NCBI RefSeq assembly: GCF_028736035.1
Contig: NZ_CP117866.1
Coordinates: forward strand, 8,039,001-8,103,000
DNA from: Streptomyces sp. T12
Lineage (GTDB): Bacteria > Actinomycetota > Actinomycetes > Streptomycetales > Streptomycetaceae
Length of the DNA stretch: 64,000 bases
Direction of reading: 5' to 3'
Part shown: piece after piece, positions 1-7,973 of the stretch
Layout of the letters: every line of letters starts with the position of its first letter
Numbering within the stretch: the stretch's first letter is position 1
Program-made: the position numbers and the translations under genes
Notes under the pieces: generated by a model
Database searches by the model: none
The model's input: only the letters and a program-made list of their open reading frames with translations
Told to the model about the DNA's origin: nothing

Positions 1-1
1 C

Positions 2-1105
2 GTCATCGGCGTCGGCGCGCTCATGGTGATCTATGTGTCGTTGGGAGGGATGCGGGCCACCACCTGGATCCAGATCGTCAAGTCGGTCCTGCTGCTCGGC
101 GGCACCGTCGCGTTGACCGCGCTCGTCCTGGTGCGCTTCCACGGCGACTTCGACCGGCTGCTGCTCACGGCGGCCGAGCGCAGTGGTCACGGCGACGCGT
201 TCCTGGCGCCGGGGCTGAAGTACGGCGGGGACTGGACGGCCCGGTTCGACTTCATCAGCCTCGGACTCGCGCTGGTGCTGGGGACCGCCGGGCTGCCGCA
301 CATCCTGTCCCGCTTCTACACCGTGCCGACCGCTCGCGCGGCCCGGCGCTCGGTGGTCTGGGCGATCGGTCTCATCGGCGGCTTCTACCTGATGACGATC
401 GTCCTGGGTTTCGGCGCCGCCGCTATCGTCGGGCCGGAGGCCGTGCGCGGGTCGAACGCGGCTGGGAACACTGCGGTTCCGCTGCTCGCGCTCGATCTCG
501 GCGGCGGCGCGAATTCCACGGGAGGAACGGTTCTCTTCGCCGTGGTCGCCGCCATCGCCTTCGCCACGATCCTCGCGGTGGTCGCCGGCATCACGCTGTC
601 CTCCTCGGCCTCCGTGGCCCACGACCTGTATGCCTCACTGCGCCACCGGCACACCACGCCCCGCAGCGAGGTGGCCGTGGCACGCGTCGCCGCGGTCGGT
701 ATCGGCGTGGTCGCGATCGCCCTCGGGTTACTGGCCCGCGACCTCAACGTCGCCTTCCTGGTCGGCCTCGCCTTCGCCGTCGCCGCGTCCGCCAATCTGC
801 CGGTGCTGCTCTACTCGCTGTTCTGGCGGGACTTCACCACGCGCGGCGCCGTATGGGCCGTGTACGGCGGCCTGATCCCGGCCGTGGTGCTCGTGCTGCT
901 GTCGCCGGTGGTGTCGGGCAGCCCCGAATCGCTGTTCCCCGGCGTCGACTTCCAGTACTTCCCGCTGCAGAACCCCGGCCTCGTCTCCATCCCATTGGGC
1001 TTCGTCACGGGCTGGCTCGGCACGGTCGCCTCGGCCGAGATGCCGGACGAGGCCAAACACGCGGAGACCGAGGTGCGGTCGCTGACGGGGGCGGGGGCGG
1101 CTTAG
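2..1105 (+). CDS. Sodium/solute symporter, acetate (ActP/MctC) type, 5' end outside window
   Basis: The reading frame is open from the first bases, so only the C-terminal 367 residues are present. They hold alternating hydrophobic segments typical of SSS-family Na+/solute symporters in the cytoplasmic membrane. The short motif LPHILSRFYT is characteristic of the acetate/monocarboxylate branch (ActP, MctC), which would take up acetate, pyruvate or similar acids. The C-terminal tail is hydrophilic. Codon 728-730 is TTA, the leucine codon read by the developmentally controlled bldA tRNA in Streptomyces. The gene converges on the two-component genes to its right, whose sensor belongs to the carboxylate-sensing class, so it is a plausible target of that system. 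The substrate is inferred from family and context only. Confidence 0.85.
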   Translation, partial: VIGVGALMVIYVSLGGMRATTWIQIVKSVLLLGGTVALTALVLVRFHGDFDRLLLTAAERSGHGDAFLAPGLKYGGDWTARFDFISLGLALVLGTAGLPHILSRFYTVPTARAARRSVVWAIGLIGGFYLMTIVLGFGAAAIVGPEAVRGSNAAGNTAVPLLALDLGGGANSTGGTVLFAVVAAIAFATILAVVAGITLSSSASVAHDLYASLRHRHTTPRSEVAVARVAAVGIGVVAIALGLLARDLNVAFLVGLAFAVAASANLPVLLYSLFWRDFTTRGAVWAVYGGLIPAVVLVLLSPVVSGSPESLFPGVDFQYFPLQNPGLVSIPLGFVTGWLGTVASAEMPDEAKHAETEVRSLTGAGAA

Positions 1106-1126
1106 GACGGCGGCGCCTTCACCGCC

Positions 1127-1195
1127 GTACGACTTTCCCGGTGCGACTTTCCCGGTACGACTTCGCTGGTACGACCTTCCGTACGAGCTTCCTCG
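1127..1195. repeat. 14-bp tandem repeat, about five degenerate copies
   Basis: Units beginning at 1127, 1141 and 1155 are exactly 14 bases apart and share GTACGACTTTCCCG or a close variant. They are followed by two more degraded units at 1169 and 1181. The array lies in the 207-base space between the convergent symporter and response-regulator genes. A related 14-bp array (TTCCCGTACGAC core) occurs at 44743-44798, also between convergent genes. Function is unknown. Confidence 0.75.
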
Positions 1196-1312
1196 CCACC
1201 GCATGACGGAGGCGGCCCCCGCAAGGTGCCGGGCGGTCGGCTGATATTTGCGCGGCCGGCATCCGTATGAAGGAGTGGCACGGTTCCTTCCCCCGCCCCC
1301 ACGGGCCGTGCC

Positions 1313-1993
1313 TCAGGCGCGGGTCGCCCACACGTAACGGTGTTCCGGGCGGCCCGCGTCGCCGTACTTGAGGGTGAGGCGGGCCCGTCCCGTGCGTTCC
1401 AGGAGCTTGAGATAGCGCTGGGCGGTCTGGCGGCTCACCCCGGTCCGCTCGGCGATCTCCTGGGCCGACAGAGGGCCTTCGGCGTTCATCAGGGACTGGC
1501 GTACGAGTTCCGCGGTGGTGGGGGAGTGGCCCTTGGGCAGGTCGGGCTCCGACGACGCGGACAGGGCGCCGAAGATGCGGTCCACCTCGGCCTGTTCCGC
1601 CTCGCCGCCGCCGTCGAGGGTGCGGCGCAGCTCGGCGTACGCCTCCAGCTTGGCGCGCAGGCCCGCGAAGGCGAACGGCTTGACCAGGTACTGCAGCGCC
1701 CCGTGCCGCATCGCGGCCTGCACCGTCGACACGTCCCGGGCCGCCGTCACCATGATCACGTCGGTCTGGAGGCCGCGTCGGCGCATCTCCTGGACGACCG
1801 AAAGGCCCGTGCCGTCGGGCAGATAGTGATCCATGAGGACCAGGTCCAGGTGGGGCAGCTCCTCCACCTGGCGAAGTGCCTCGGCCGCGCTGTGTGCCTC
1901 GCCGGCGACATGGAAGCCCAGCACCTTCTCGACGTAGGCGGCATTGACCCGCGCGACGCGCGTGTCGTCGTCCACGACCAGGACCTCGATCAT
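1313..1993 (-). CDS. CitB/DcuR-family response regulator
   Basis: A 226-residue two-component response regulator. Residues 1-120 form a receiver domain with the acidic pair DDD at 8-10, phospho-acceptor Asp55 (in LVLMDHYLP) and Lys105 (in YLVKPF). The C-terminal part, about residues 165-215, is a helix-turn-helix (GVSRQTAQRYL) of the type found in CitB/DcuR/DpiA regulators, which control carboxylate uptake and use. The start is the ATG at 1991-1993. It overlaps the TGA of the sensor kinase gene by ATGA, so the two are translationally coupled. A longer upstream frame exists but lies inside the kinase gene. Likely targets are the adjacent symporter and perhaps the citrate synthase genes (inference). 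Confidence 0.9.
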   Translation of the reverse strand: MIEVLVVDDDTRVARVNAAYVEKVLGFHVAGEAHSAAEALRQVEELPHLDLVLMDHYLPDGTGLSVVQEMRRRGLQTDVIMVTAARDVSTVQAAMRHGALQYLVKPFAFAGLRAKLEAYAELRRTLDGGGEAEQAEVDRIFGALSASSEPDLPKGHSPTTAELVRQSLMNAEGPLSAQEIAERTGVSRQTAQRYLKLLERTGRARLTLKYGDAGRPEHRYVWATRA

Positions 1994-3675
1994 CGCGACT
2001 CCTCCTCGGCGGTGCTCTGCGCGGCTGCCGGCAGGCTGAGGGCCGGTTGCAGGTCGGGTTCGGCCAGCGCCTCGGGCAGGACCACGGTGAACTCCGCTCC
2101 GCCGCCCGCCGCCTCGCCCACGGTCGCGGTGCCGCCCTGCCGTTCGGCGAGCCTGCGCACCAGGGAGAGCCCGATGCCGCGTTCGCGGTGGGCCGGCGGC
2201 TTCTTGGTGGACCACCCCTCGGTGAAGATCAACTCGCGATGCTCCTCGGGGATTCCCGGCCCGGTGTCGCGCACCCTGAGGATCGCGGTGCGCCCCTCGG
2301 CGCGCGATTCGACCTCCACCTCCACGCGCGCGTGTGGCGTGCCCGCGACGGCGTCCAGCGCATTGTCGACCAGGTTGCCGACGATCGTGACGAGCCCTCG
2401 GGGGTCGACCAGCCGGTCCGGCAGCCGGGCACGGTCCGACAGGTGCAGCGCGACGCCGCGCTCGGCCGCCACGGTCGCCTTGCCGACCAGGAGCGCGGCG
2501 AGCAGCGGGTCCTGGATCTTCTCGGCGACCTGCTCCGCGGTGGCCCGATGCTCGCCGACCACCTCGCCGACGAACTCCACGGCGTCGTCGTACATCTCCA
2601 GCTCAAGCAGCCCGAGGAGCGTGTGCATACGGTTGGCGTGCTCGTGGTCCTGGGCGCGCAGGGCGTCGATCAGGCCGCGCGTGGAGTCGAGCTCCCTGCC
2701 CAGCTGCTCCAGCTCGGTGCGGTCGCGCAGGGTCGCGACGGCGCCGTCGTCGGTGGGCATGCGGTTGGCGACCAGGACGCGCTGGCCGCGGACCGTGAGC
2801 AGGTCGGTGCCCGTCACCCGGCCGGCCAGCACGTCGGTCGTACGGCCCTCGCCGAGCGCCTCGTCGAGAGACCGGCCGACGGCCTCGTCACCGATGCCCA
2901 GCAGGCGCTGCGCCTCGTCGTTGAGCAGACGGATACGGCCGCCGCGGTCCAGGGCGACGACGCCCTCCCGGATGCCGTGCAGCATCGCCTCGCGCTCCGC
3001 GAGCAGCGCCGAGATGTCGGAGAAGGCGAGGTCCCGGGTCTGCCGCTGGACCCGGCGGGAGATGAGCCAGGCGGCCAGCGCACCGACCGCCAGGGCCCCG
3101 CCCGCGTATGCGAGCAGCCCGGGGATCGCGTGCAGCAGCCGGGCCCGCACGCTGTCGTACGCGATACCGACCGAGACCGCCCCGACGATCCTGCCGTCGC
3201 CGTCGCGCAGCGGCACCTTGCCGCGGGCGGTGCGGCCCAGGGTGCCGTCGTCGATCTGCATGACCTCGTGGCCGGCGAGGGCCTGGCCCGGGTCGGTCGA
3301 GACGATCCTGCCGATCTCGCTCGGCGTGGGGTGGGACCAGCGCACCCCACGCCGGTTCATCACGACGACGTACTCGGCCTTGGTGGCCTTGCGGATCCTC
3401 TCCGCCTCGAGCTGGACCGGCCCTCCGGCCGTCGCGCGCGTGCTCACCAGGTCCTCGGCGATCTGCGGCTGGGCCGCGGTGGTCTGCGCGATCGACAGCG
3501 CACGGCGCATCGCCTGATCGTCCAGCTGGTCGCTGAGCGGAGCGAGGAACAGCCCGGTCGCGAGCACCGCGACTCCCGCGGCGATCGCCACCTGCATCAG
3601 CAGCATCTGCGCGAACATCCGGCGGGGCAGACCGAGGCGCAGGCGACGTGCGGGGGGAGCGGGGCTCATACCCAT
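1990..3675 (-). CDS. CitA/DcuS-type sensor histidine kinase
   Basis: A membrane sensor kinase of about 561 residues. A first transmembrane helix lies near residues 20-45, followed by a periplasm-facing sensor domain, a second helix near 180-200, a cytoplasmic PAS domain and a DcuS/CitA-type phospho-transfer motif (QDHEHANRMH). The ATPase domain has N-box NLVDNALDA and G-boxes DTGPGIP and RGIGLSL. Kinases of this class sense extracellular di- or tricarboxylates. Two in-frame ATG codons (3675 and 3669) are possible starts. Neither has a strong Shine-Dalgarno, and I chose the first. A start further upstream at 3735 would add an unlikely polar leader. The upstream region carries an array of TGATCAA direct repeats. 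Confidence 0.88.
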   Translation of the reverse strand: MGMSPAPPARRLRLGLPRRMFAQMLLMQVAIAAGVAVLATGLFLAPLSDQLDDQAMRRALSIAQTTAAQPQIAEDLVSTRATAGGPVQLEAERIRKATKAEYVVVMNRRGVRWSHPTPSEIGRIVSTDPGQALAGHEVMQIDDGTLGRTARGKVPLRDGDGRIVGAVSVGIAYDSVRARLLHAIPGLLAYAGGALAVGALAAWLISRRVQRQTRDLAFSDISALLAEREAMLHGIREGVVALDRGGRIRLLNDEAQRLLGIGDEAVGRSLDEALGEGRTTDVLAGRVTGTDLLTVRGQRVLVANRMPTDDGAVATLRDRTELEQLGRELDSTRGLIDALRAQDHEHANRMHTLLGLLELEMYDDAVEFVGEVVGEHRATAEQVAEKIQDPLLAALLVGKATVAAERGVALHLSDRARLPDRLVDPRGLVTIVGNLVDNALDAVAGTPHARVEVEVESRAEGRTAILRVRDTGPGIPEEHRELIFTEGWSTKKPPAHRERGIGLSLVRRLAERQGGTATVGEAAGGGAEFTVVLPEALAEPDLQPALSLPAAAQSTAEEESR

Positions 3676-3774
3676 GACGGTACGTGGACGGGCGGGAAGT
3701 CCCGTAGAGGGGTGTGAGGTGGATCTCTTGATCAATGTCGGACAGCCGGTCCATGTGGGGTGGGTCGGTGTATG

Positions 3775-3897
3775 TGATCAAGTCGCGAGGCACTCCGTGC
3801 ACCTGATCAACCTGCGAGCTACGCGGTGTACCTGATCAAGATGAGAGCTGCTCCGTGCCCCTGATCAAGACAAGAGCCACGCCATGCACCTGATCAA
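3775..3897. repeat. 29-bp tandem direct repeats with invariant TGATCAA
   Basis: TGATCAA begins at 3775, 3804, 3833, 3862 and 3891, a strict 29-base period. The intervening 22 bases are degenerate but related (GCGAG or GAGAG followed by a GTGCACC-like end). The last copy overlaps the stop codon of the sucrase/ferredoxin-like gene. An additional palindrome, TTGATCAA, lies at 3728-3735, outside the period. The array sits 100-225 bases upstream of the sensor kinase start, where it could serve as a row of operator sites. It is equally the 3' flank of the upstream gene. Confidence 0.85.
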
Positions 3898-4838
3898 CCC
3901 GCGAGTGCCGTCGCCACCCTGAGCTCGCGCACCGCCACCACGTCCATCCGCGCGGGCGAGCCGAGCACCGACGCCCCACAGCTCTCCGGGCGAGGCGGCA
4001 GGGACGCGCCCTGCGCCACGACGACCCGCCAGTGGCGCCCGTCCACGTGGGCGACCGTCACTTCCCACCGCGGGGCCTCGCCGTCCGTCCGTACGACGCT
4101 CAGTGCTTCTGGCGCGTACTCGCCCGCGGCCGAGCGCACGGCGAGCTCGGCCGCCTGGCCGGGCCGCTCCCAGGCGGAGTTCCCGCGGCACCCCTCGACG
4201 ACGATCTGTCCCTCCTGGACGCTGTGCAGGACCTCCTTGACGGCGTGGGCCCGCGCCCGGCCGTAGGCGTAGCCGTACGGCAGCACCAGCAACGTCGGTG
4301 AGAACCGATGTCCACCCAGATGGGTGACCTCCCAGACACCCTCCACGCCGGAGGCGGCGAGCTCGGATGCGAGAGGGCGGCCGAGCAGTGCGCAGCAGCG
4401 GTCCCGCTTGCCGTTGGTGCAGACGAGGGCGAGCGGGTCGCCGGTGTGGGGCCGCCCCTGGAGGGCCGAGTCGAAGGTGTGGTGGTCGCCCATGCCGAGG
4501 GCGGCGAAGTCCAGGTCGAGCAACTGCTCCGGGTCGTGAGTCGTGGCGGCGTGCAGCCAGACCTTTCCGGGCACGGTGTGGGCCGCGTAGACCTGGCGCT
4601 CGGCGAGGGGCCCGCAGTCGGCGTGACGGCCGGGGCGGCGAATCAGCGCCACGCGTACGCCCGTGCCCTTCGCGGCCGCCTCCAGGGCGCGGCCCAGCTG
4701 GGGATCCAGGTGGCTCTGCGTGAGCGCCTTGGCACCCCACGGACCGGGCTGCTCCAGCAACAGCCAGGTCGTCGCGGTCGCCGCGGTCCCCGCGATGGGC
4801 TCGGCGAGGTCCTGCGAGACAGTTGAGCACGTACTCAC
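3894..4838 (-). CDS. Sucrase/ferredoxin-like (Suc_Fer) family protein
   Basis: A 314-residue protein of the Suc_Fer-like family, a thioredoxin-fold ferredoxin relative. Visible family motifs are the cysteine-rich segment CTNGKRDRCC with a following LGRPLA, and a later THLGGHRFSPTLL. Such cysteines and histidines are thought to bind a 2Fe-2S cluster, and some actinobacterial members work in iron release or reduction. The start is GTG at 4836-4838, with no Shine-Dalgarno visible. A TAnnnT -10-like element (TAGGCT, read on the minus strand) lies seven bases before it, suggesting a leaderless transcript. A near-consensus iron box covers exactly this stretch. No signal peptide or membrane segment is seen. 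The biochemical role is not established. Confidence 0.85.
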   Translation of the reverse strand: MSTCSTVSQDLAEPIAGTAATATTWLLLEQPGPWGAKALTQSHLDPQLGRALEAAAKGTGVRVALIRRPGRHADCGPLAERQVYAAHTVPGKVWLHAATTHDPEQLLDLDFAALGMGDHHTFDSALQGRPHTGDPLALVCTNGKRDRCCALLGRPLASELAASGVEGVWEVTHLGGHRFSPTLLVLPYGYAYGRARAHAVKEVLHSVQEGQIVVEGCRGNSAWERPGQAAELAVRSAAGEYAPEALSVVRTDGEAPRWEVTVAHVDGRHWRVVVAQGASLPPRPESCGASVLGSPARMDVVAVRELRVATALAG

Positions 4839-4857
4839 AGAGGTGAGCCTAACCTGA
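4839..4857 (-). promoter_or_regulatory. Iron box (DmdR1/IdeR/DtxR-type operator)
   Basis: Read on the minus strand the 19 bases are TCAGGTTAGGCTCACCTCT. They match the Streptomyces/DtxR-family iron-box consensus TTAGGTTAGGCTCACCTAA at 16 of 19 positions by hand comparison. The site abuts the GTG start of the Suc_Fer gene and includes its likely -10 element, a position suited to repression when iron is sufficient. Confidence 0.8.
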
Positions 4858-4919
4858 CTTGGTTCGGGGCGACTTCCCGAGGGGCCTCGTCCTGCTCCGG
4901 CGAGAGCCGGCCGAGGGTT

Positions 4920-6176
4920 CTACTCGGGCAAGGGCTGAGGCGGCCTGGGGCCTGTGTAGTGCCCGCTGGGCCGCATGCGCAGCGGTCGCTCCCCGTACTC
5001 CTCCAGGGCATGGGCGATCCAGCCCGCCGTGCGGGCCACGGCGAAGATCGTCTCGCCTGCCGTGGCGGGCATGGCGGAGGACGCCGTGAACACGGCCAGG
5101 GCCAGGTCGACGTTGGCGTGCAGCGGGGTGTGGCGGGCGGCCGTGGCGACGATGTCGCGGGCCGCGGCGAGGGCGGGAGCGGAGTGAGGGATCTCCTCCA
5201 GGAGCTCGAACAGGACACGCGCGCGTGGGTCCTCGCCGGGGTAGAGCCGGTGACCGAGTCCCGGAATGCGCCGACCGGCCCGCAGCTCCTCGGCGATGAC
5301 GGGTCCCGCGTCGCCGCGGTCGAGCACCTCCATGATCAGCTTGTGGGCGAGGCCACTGGCCGCCCCGTGCAGCGGGCCCTCGATCACACCGAGCCCGGCG
5401 GAGACGGCCGCGTAGGCGTGGGCGCGGGCCGACGCGGCGACCCGCACGGCGAGAGTCGAGGCGGCCAGGTCGTGGTCGACGAGCAGGGCGAGTGCCGTGT
5501 CCAGGACCCGCAGCGCGGCCTCGTCGGCGGACCGTCCGCTCAGCTGCCCCCACAGACGGCGAGCCAGTGAGCCCTCGTCGCGGTAGACGTAGCGCGCGGG
5601 CGTGAGGGCGGCGACGAGCGTCGGGATGAGGGTGCGCGCGGTGCCGAGTACGGCTTCCTCGGACAGGTCGAAGCGCAGGGGGTCCGCGGCCGCTGCGGCG
5701 ATCGCCGCGACCCGCAACCGGTCGGTGGGGCCGGCGTGCTCGGGCAGGGCGTCTGCGGCGCCGCGCGCGGCGGTGACGGAGGCCTCGGGCGCGGTGAAGG
5801 AGACGCCGCGGCGCAACCGGCCGGTCCACAGCCACTCGGCGACCTCTTCGTAGGAGTGCCGGGCGGCCAGTTCGGTCGCGTCCACGCCCCGGAAGTAGTA
5901 GCGGTCGGTGTCGATGAACGTCAGGCGGGTCCGCACCGACAGCTCGCCGCCCGATCCCGAACTGCCCGCACTCTCCCGCTTGTTGCGCCGGGCGAGCGTC
6001 TCCACCTCCTGCGCGTCGAAGGTGCTGCCCCGGCCGCCGGGCACGCGGCGGCTGCTGAGGTGACCGCGACTCACGTACGCGTACACGGTCTCGGGCTTCA
6101 CGCCGAGCAGCTCGGCGGCCTCCTGGGTGGTCAGCCGCCGCACCGTGGGGTCGGGGCCGGGTTCTTGATCGCGCAT
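4920..6176 (-). CDS. Citrate synthase-like enzyme with N-terminal helix-turn-helix
   Basis: A 418-residue protein. Residues about 14-65 form an excisionase/MerR-type DNA-binding helix-turn-helix (TTQEAAELLGVKPETVYAYV). The remainder is a citrate synthase domain that retains the first catalytic His (GPLHGAA), the second (GLGHRLY, followed by DPRA) and the Asp (ANVDLA), so condensation of oxaloacetate and acetyl-CoA remains chemically possible. The start is the ATG at 6174-6176. The upstream extension in the same frame lacks family similarity. It is divergent from a second citrate synthase paralogue with a 109-base shared promoter region. The fused DNA-binding domain suggests that it senses a citrate-synthase substrate and regulates the pair (inference). 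Actinobacterial relatives with this architecture are known, but I know of no characterised role. Confidence 0.88.
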   Translation of the reverse strand: MRDQEPGPDPTVRRLTTQEAAELLGVKPETVYAYVSRGHLSSRRVPGGRGSTFDAQEVETLARRNKRESAGSSGSGGELSVRTRLTFIDTDRYYFRGVDATELAARHSYEEVAEWLWTGRLRRGVSFTAPEASVTAARGAADALPEHAGPTDRLRVAAIAAAAADPLRFDLSEEAVLGTARTLIPTLVAALTPARYVYRDEGSLARRLWGQLSGRSADEAALRVLDTALALLVDHDLAASTLAVRVAASARAHAYAAVSAGLGVIEGPLHGAASGLAHKLIMEVLDRGDAGPVIAEELRAGRRIPGLGHRLYPGEDPRARVLFELLEEIPHSAPALAAARDIVATAARHTPLHANVDLALAVFTASSAMPATAGETIFAVARTAGWIAHALEEYGERPLRMRPSGHYTGPRPPQPLPE

Positions 6177-6217
6177 GGGGTCACCGTATCCAGGGACGCT
6201 GCACATTGATCGTGACG

Positions 6218-6230
6218 TTGATGAAATCAA
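6218..6230. promoter_or_regulatory. TTGAT-N3-ATCAA palindrome in divergent citrate synthase promoter
   Basis: TTGATGAAATCAA is a perfect inverted repeat with a three-base spacer. Related half-sites flank it (ATTGATC near 6205, ATTGAC near 6232). It lies between the two divergent citrate synthase genes, about 42 bases upstream of one start and 56 upstream of the other (gaps counted to the palindrome edge). It is a candidate operator for the HTH-containing paralogue. Confidence 0.5.
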
Positions 6231-6285
6231 TATTGACAGAGAATCAGTCAAGCATGGACAGTCGAATCAAGTCCAGGGAGGAATC

Positions 6286-7452
6286 ATGTCCGTCAACAGG
6301 TCAGCAGCCGCGCTCGTCGATGTGCCACGTGGACTCGCGGGCGTCGTCGTCACCGACACCGAGATCGGTGACGTGCGTGGGCTCGAGGGCTTCTACCACT
6401 ACCGCCAGTACTCGGCCGTCGAACTCGCGCGGACCCGCCCCTTCGAGGACGTCTGGCATCTCCTGGTCCACGGTGCACTGCCGGGTGCCGAACGCGCCGC
6501 CGCCTTCGCCGCGGAAACCGCCGCGCTACGGCGGCTGCCCGACGAGGTGCGGGCGGCCCTGCCCGCGATCGCGGCGGCGAGCGGACGGTCCGGCCCGCTG
6601 GCCGGCCTGCGCACCGCGCTGTCCCTGCTCGGCGCGGCGAAGGGCTTCCGGCCGGTGTACGACACCGATGCCGACCAGCGCCGCCAGGACGGCCTCGTCG
6701 CGGCCGCGGTCGTACCGACCCTGCTCACCGCGCTGCATCGACTGGACAGAGGGCTTGATCCTGTTGAGCCGCGTGAGGATCTGTCGTACGCGGCGAACTA
6801 CCTGTACATGTTGACGGGAGCGGAGCCCGATCCGGGACGCACGCGAGCGATCGAGCAATACTTGATCTCAACCATTGATCACGGATTCAATGCGTCAACC
6901 TTCACGGCTCGCGTCATCACCTCCACCGGCGCGGACGTCGCGGCCTGCCTCGTAGGAGCCGTGGGTGCGCTGTCCGGGCCGCTGCACGGCGGTGCGCCCA
7001 GCCGTGCGCTGGACACCTTGGATGCGATCGGCACCCCGGACCGCATCGACTCCTGGATCCGCGAACGCGTCCTCGCCGGCGACCGCATCATGGGCTTCGG
7101 CCACCCGGTCTACCGCACCGAGGACCCGCGCTCCCGGATGCTCCGCGAACTCGCCCAGCGCTTCGGCGGTCCGCGCGTCGAGTTCGCCGTGGAGGTCGAG
7201 CGCCGCGTCGAGGCGATCCTCGCCGAGCTGAAGCCGGGGCGCGAGCTGCACACGAACGTCGAGTTCTACGCGGGGGTGGTCATGGAACTCTGCGGTCTGC
7301 CGCGGGAGATGTTCACGCCGACGTTCGCCGCTGCGCGGGTGGTGGGCTGGAGCGCCAACATCCTGGAACAGGCGCAGGACTCGAAGATCATCAGGCCGGC
7401 GGCGCGGTATGTGGGGCCGGGGGCGCCGGTGAAGGTGCCGACGGCTGCCTGA
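6286..7452 (+). CDS. Citrate synthase / 2-methylcitrate synthase family protein
   Basis: A 388-residue citrate synthase. Catalytic-region motifs are GPLHGGAP (first His) and IMGFGHPVYRTEDPR (second His plus the DPR loop). In LHTNVEFYAG a Glu occupies the place of the usual catalytic Asp. The protein would condense an acyl-CoA with oxaloacetate in the cytoplasm. The start is the ATG at 6286, with an excellent Shine-Dalgarno AGGGAGG at 6276-6282. The frame is open further upstream but has no better start. It is divergent from the HTH-containing paralogue, and a hairpin terminator follows the stop. Whether it is a citrate or methylcitrate synthase cannot be decided from the sequence. Confidence 0.92.
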   Translation: MSVNRSAAALVDVPRGLAGVVVTDTEIGDVRGLEGFYHYRQYSAVELARTRPFEDVWHLLVHGALPGAERAAAFAAETAALRRLPDEVRAALPAIAAASGRSGPLAGLRTALSLLGAAKGFRPVYDTDADQRRQDGLVAAAVVPTLLTALHRLDRGLDPVEPREDLSYAANYLYMLTGAEPDPGRTRAIEQYLISTIDHGFNASTFTARVITSTGADVAACLVGAVGALSGPLHGGAPSRALDTLDAIGTPDRIDSWIRERVLAGDRIMGFGHPVYRTEDPRSRMLRELAQRFGGPRVEFAVEVERRVEAILAELKPGRELHTNVEFYAGVVMELCGLPREMFTPTFAAARVVGWSANILEQAQDSKIIRPAARYVGPGAPVKVPTAA

Positions 7453-7473
7453 CGCGGGCCCGGACATACGTGT

Positions 7474-7500
7474 GGCCTGGTGCCGTTCTGGCGCCAGGCC
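7474..7500 (+). terminator. Hairpin terminator after citrate synthase
   Basis: GGCCTGGTGCC (7474-7484) pairs with GGCGCCAGGCC (7490-7500) around a five-base loop, with one G-T wobble. It begins 22 bases after the stop codon. There is no long T-run, as is common in streptomycetes. Confidence 0.6.
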
Positions 7501-7635
7501 TCATCGGGTGGAGATCGAGCAGTGCCGGGGTGCCGGCTGCTCGCCGGGTCGGTTGCCCGGCTCGCTCAACGGTTGCGCGCGGCCGGGGAGCGTGACGGTA
7601 CGAGTCTGGGGTGGACGCGTGCTCGTGCGGTGGTC

Positions 7636-7872
7636 TCAGGCGTCGGGAATGTCTGCCTTGGCGCGGATGAGAGTCTCCCGGCTGACGATGACGATGCGCT
7701 CGTAGTCGGCGCGGGCGGCATCGGCCGGCAGTTCCGGGTCAAGCGCCTCGGTGGCCTCGGTGCCGATGACGGCGAAGTTGCCGTCGCTGAGTTCGAACAC
7801 GTCCGGGCAGGTAGCTCCTGAGTTACTGCCACGGGCGCTTGGAGGCACACCGATGCGGCGCACGATCTTCAA
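7636..7872 (-). CDS. Small conserved streptomycete protein (78 aa)
   Basis: A 78-residue hydrophilic protein starting with TTG at 7870-7872, preceded by an AAGGA Shine-Dalgarno on the minus strand. It contains RGSNSGATCPDVFEL, then FAVIGTEATE, and ends in ETLIRAKADIPDA. I remember this arrangement as conserved in many Streptomyces small proteins of unknown function. It has a single cysteine, no signal peptide and no membrane segment. It lies downstream of, and is transcribed in the same direction as, the DUF6082 gene, with about 100 bases between them. The function is unknown. A role in regulation or as a partner of the DUF6082 protein would be guesswork. Confidence 0.75.
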   Translation of the reverse strand: MKIVRRIGVPPSARGSNSGATCPDVFELSDGNFAVIGTEATEALDPELPADAARADYERIVIVSRETLIRAKADIPDA

Positions 7873-7973
7873 AGGTACGGGTCCTTACGAACAAGGGGCT
7901 GGGCATTGTACGGGGGAGCACGTTACTGGTGTTTCTGATTCCCCTGTGGCTGGATGGCGAAAATGTCACCCAG

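Noticed and set aside
3775..3897. A CRISPR array (29-bp regular spacing)
   Set aside because: There are only five copies of a seven-base core, the 22 bases between are related to one another rather than unique spacers, and no cas genes lie nearby.
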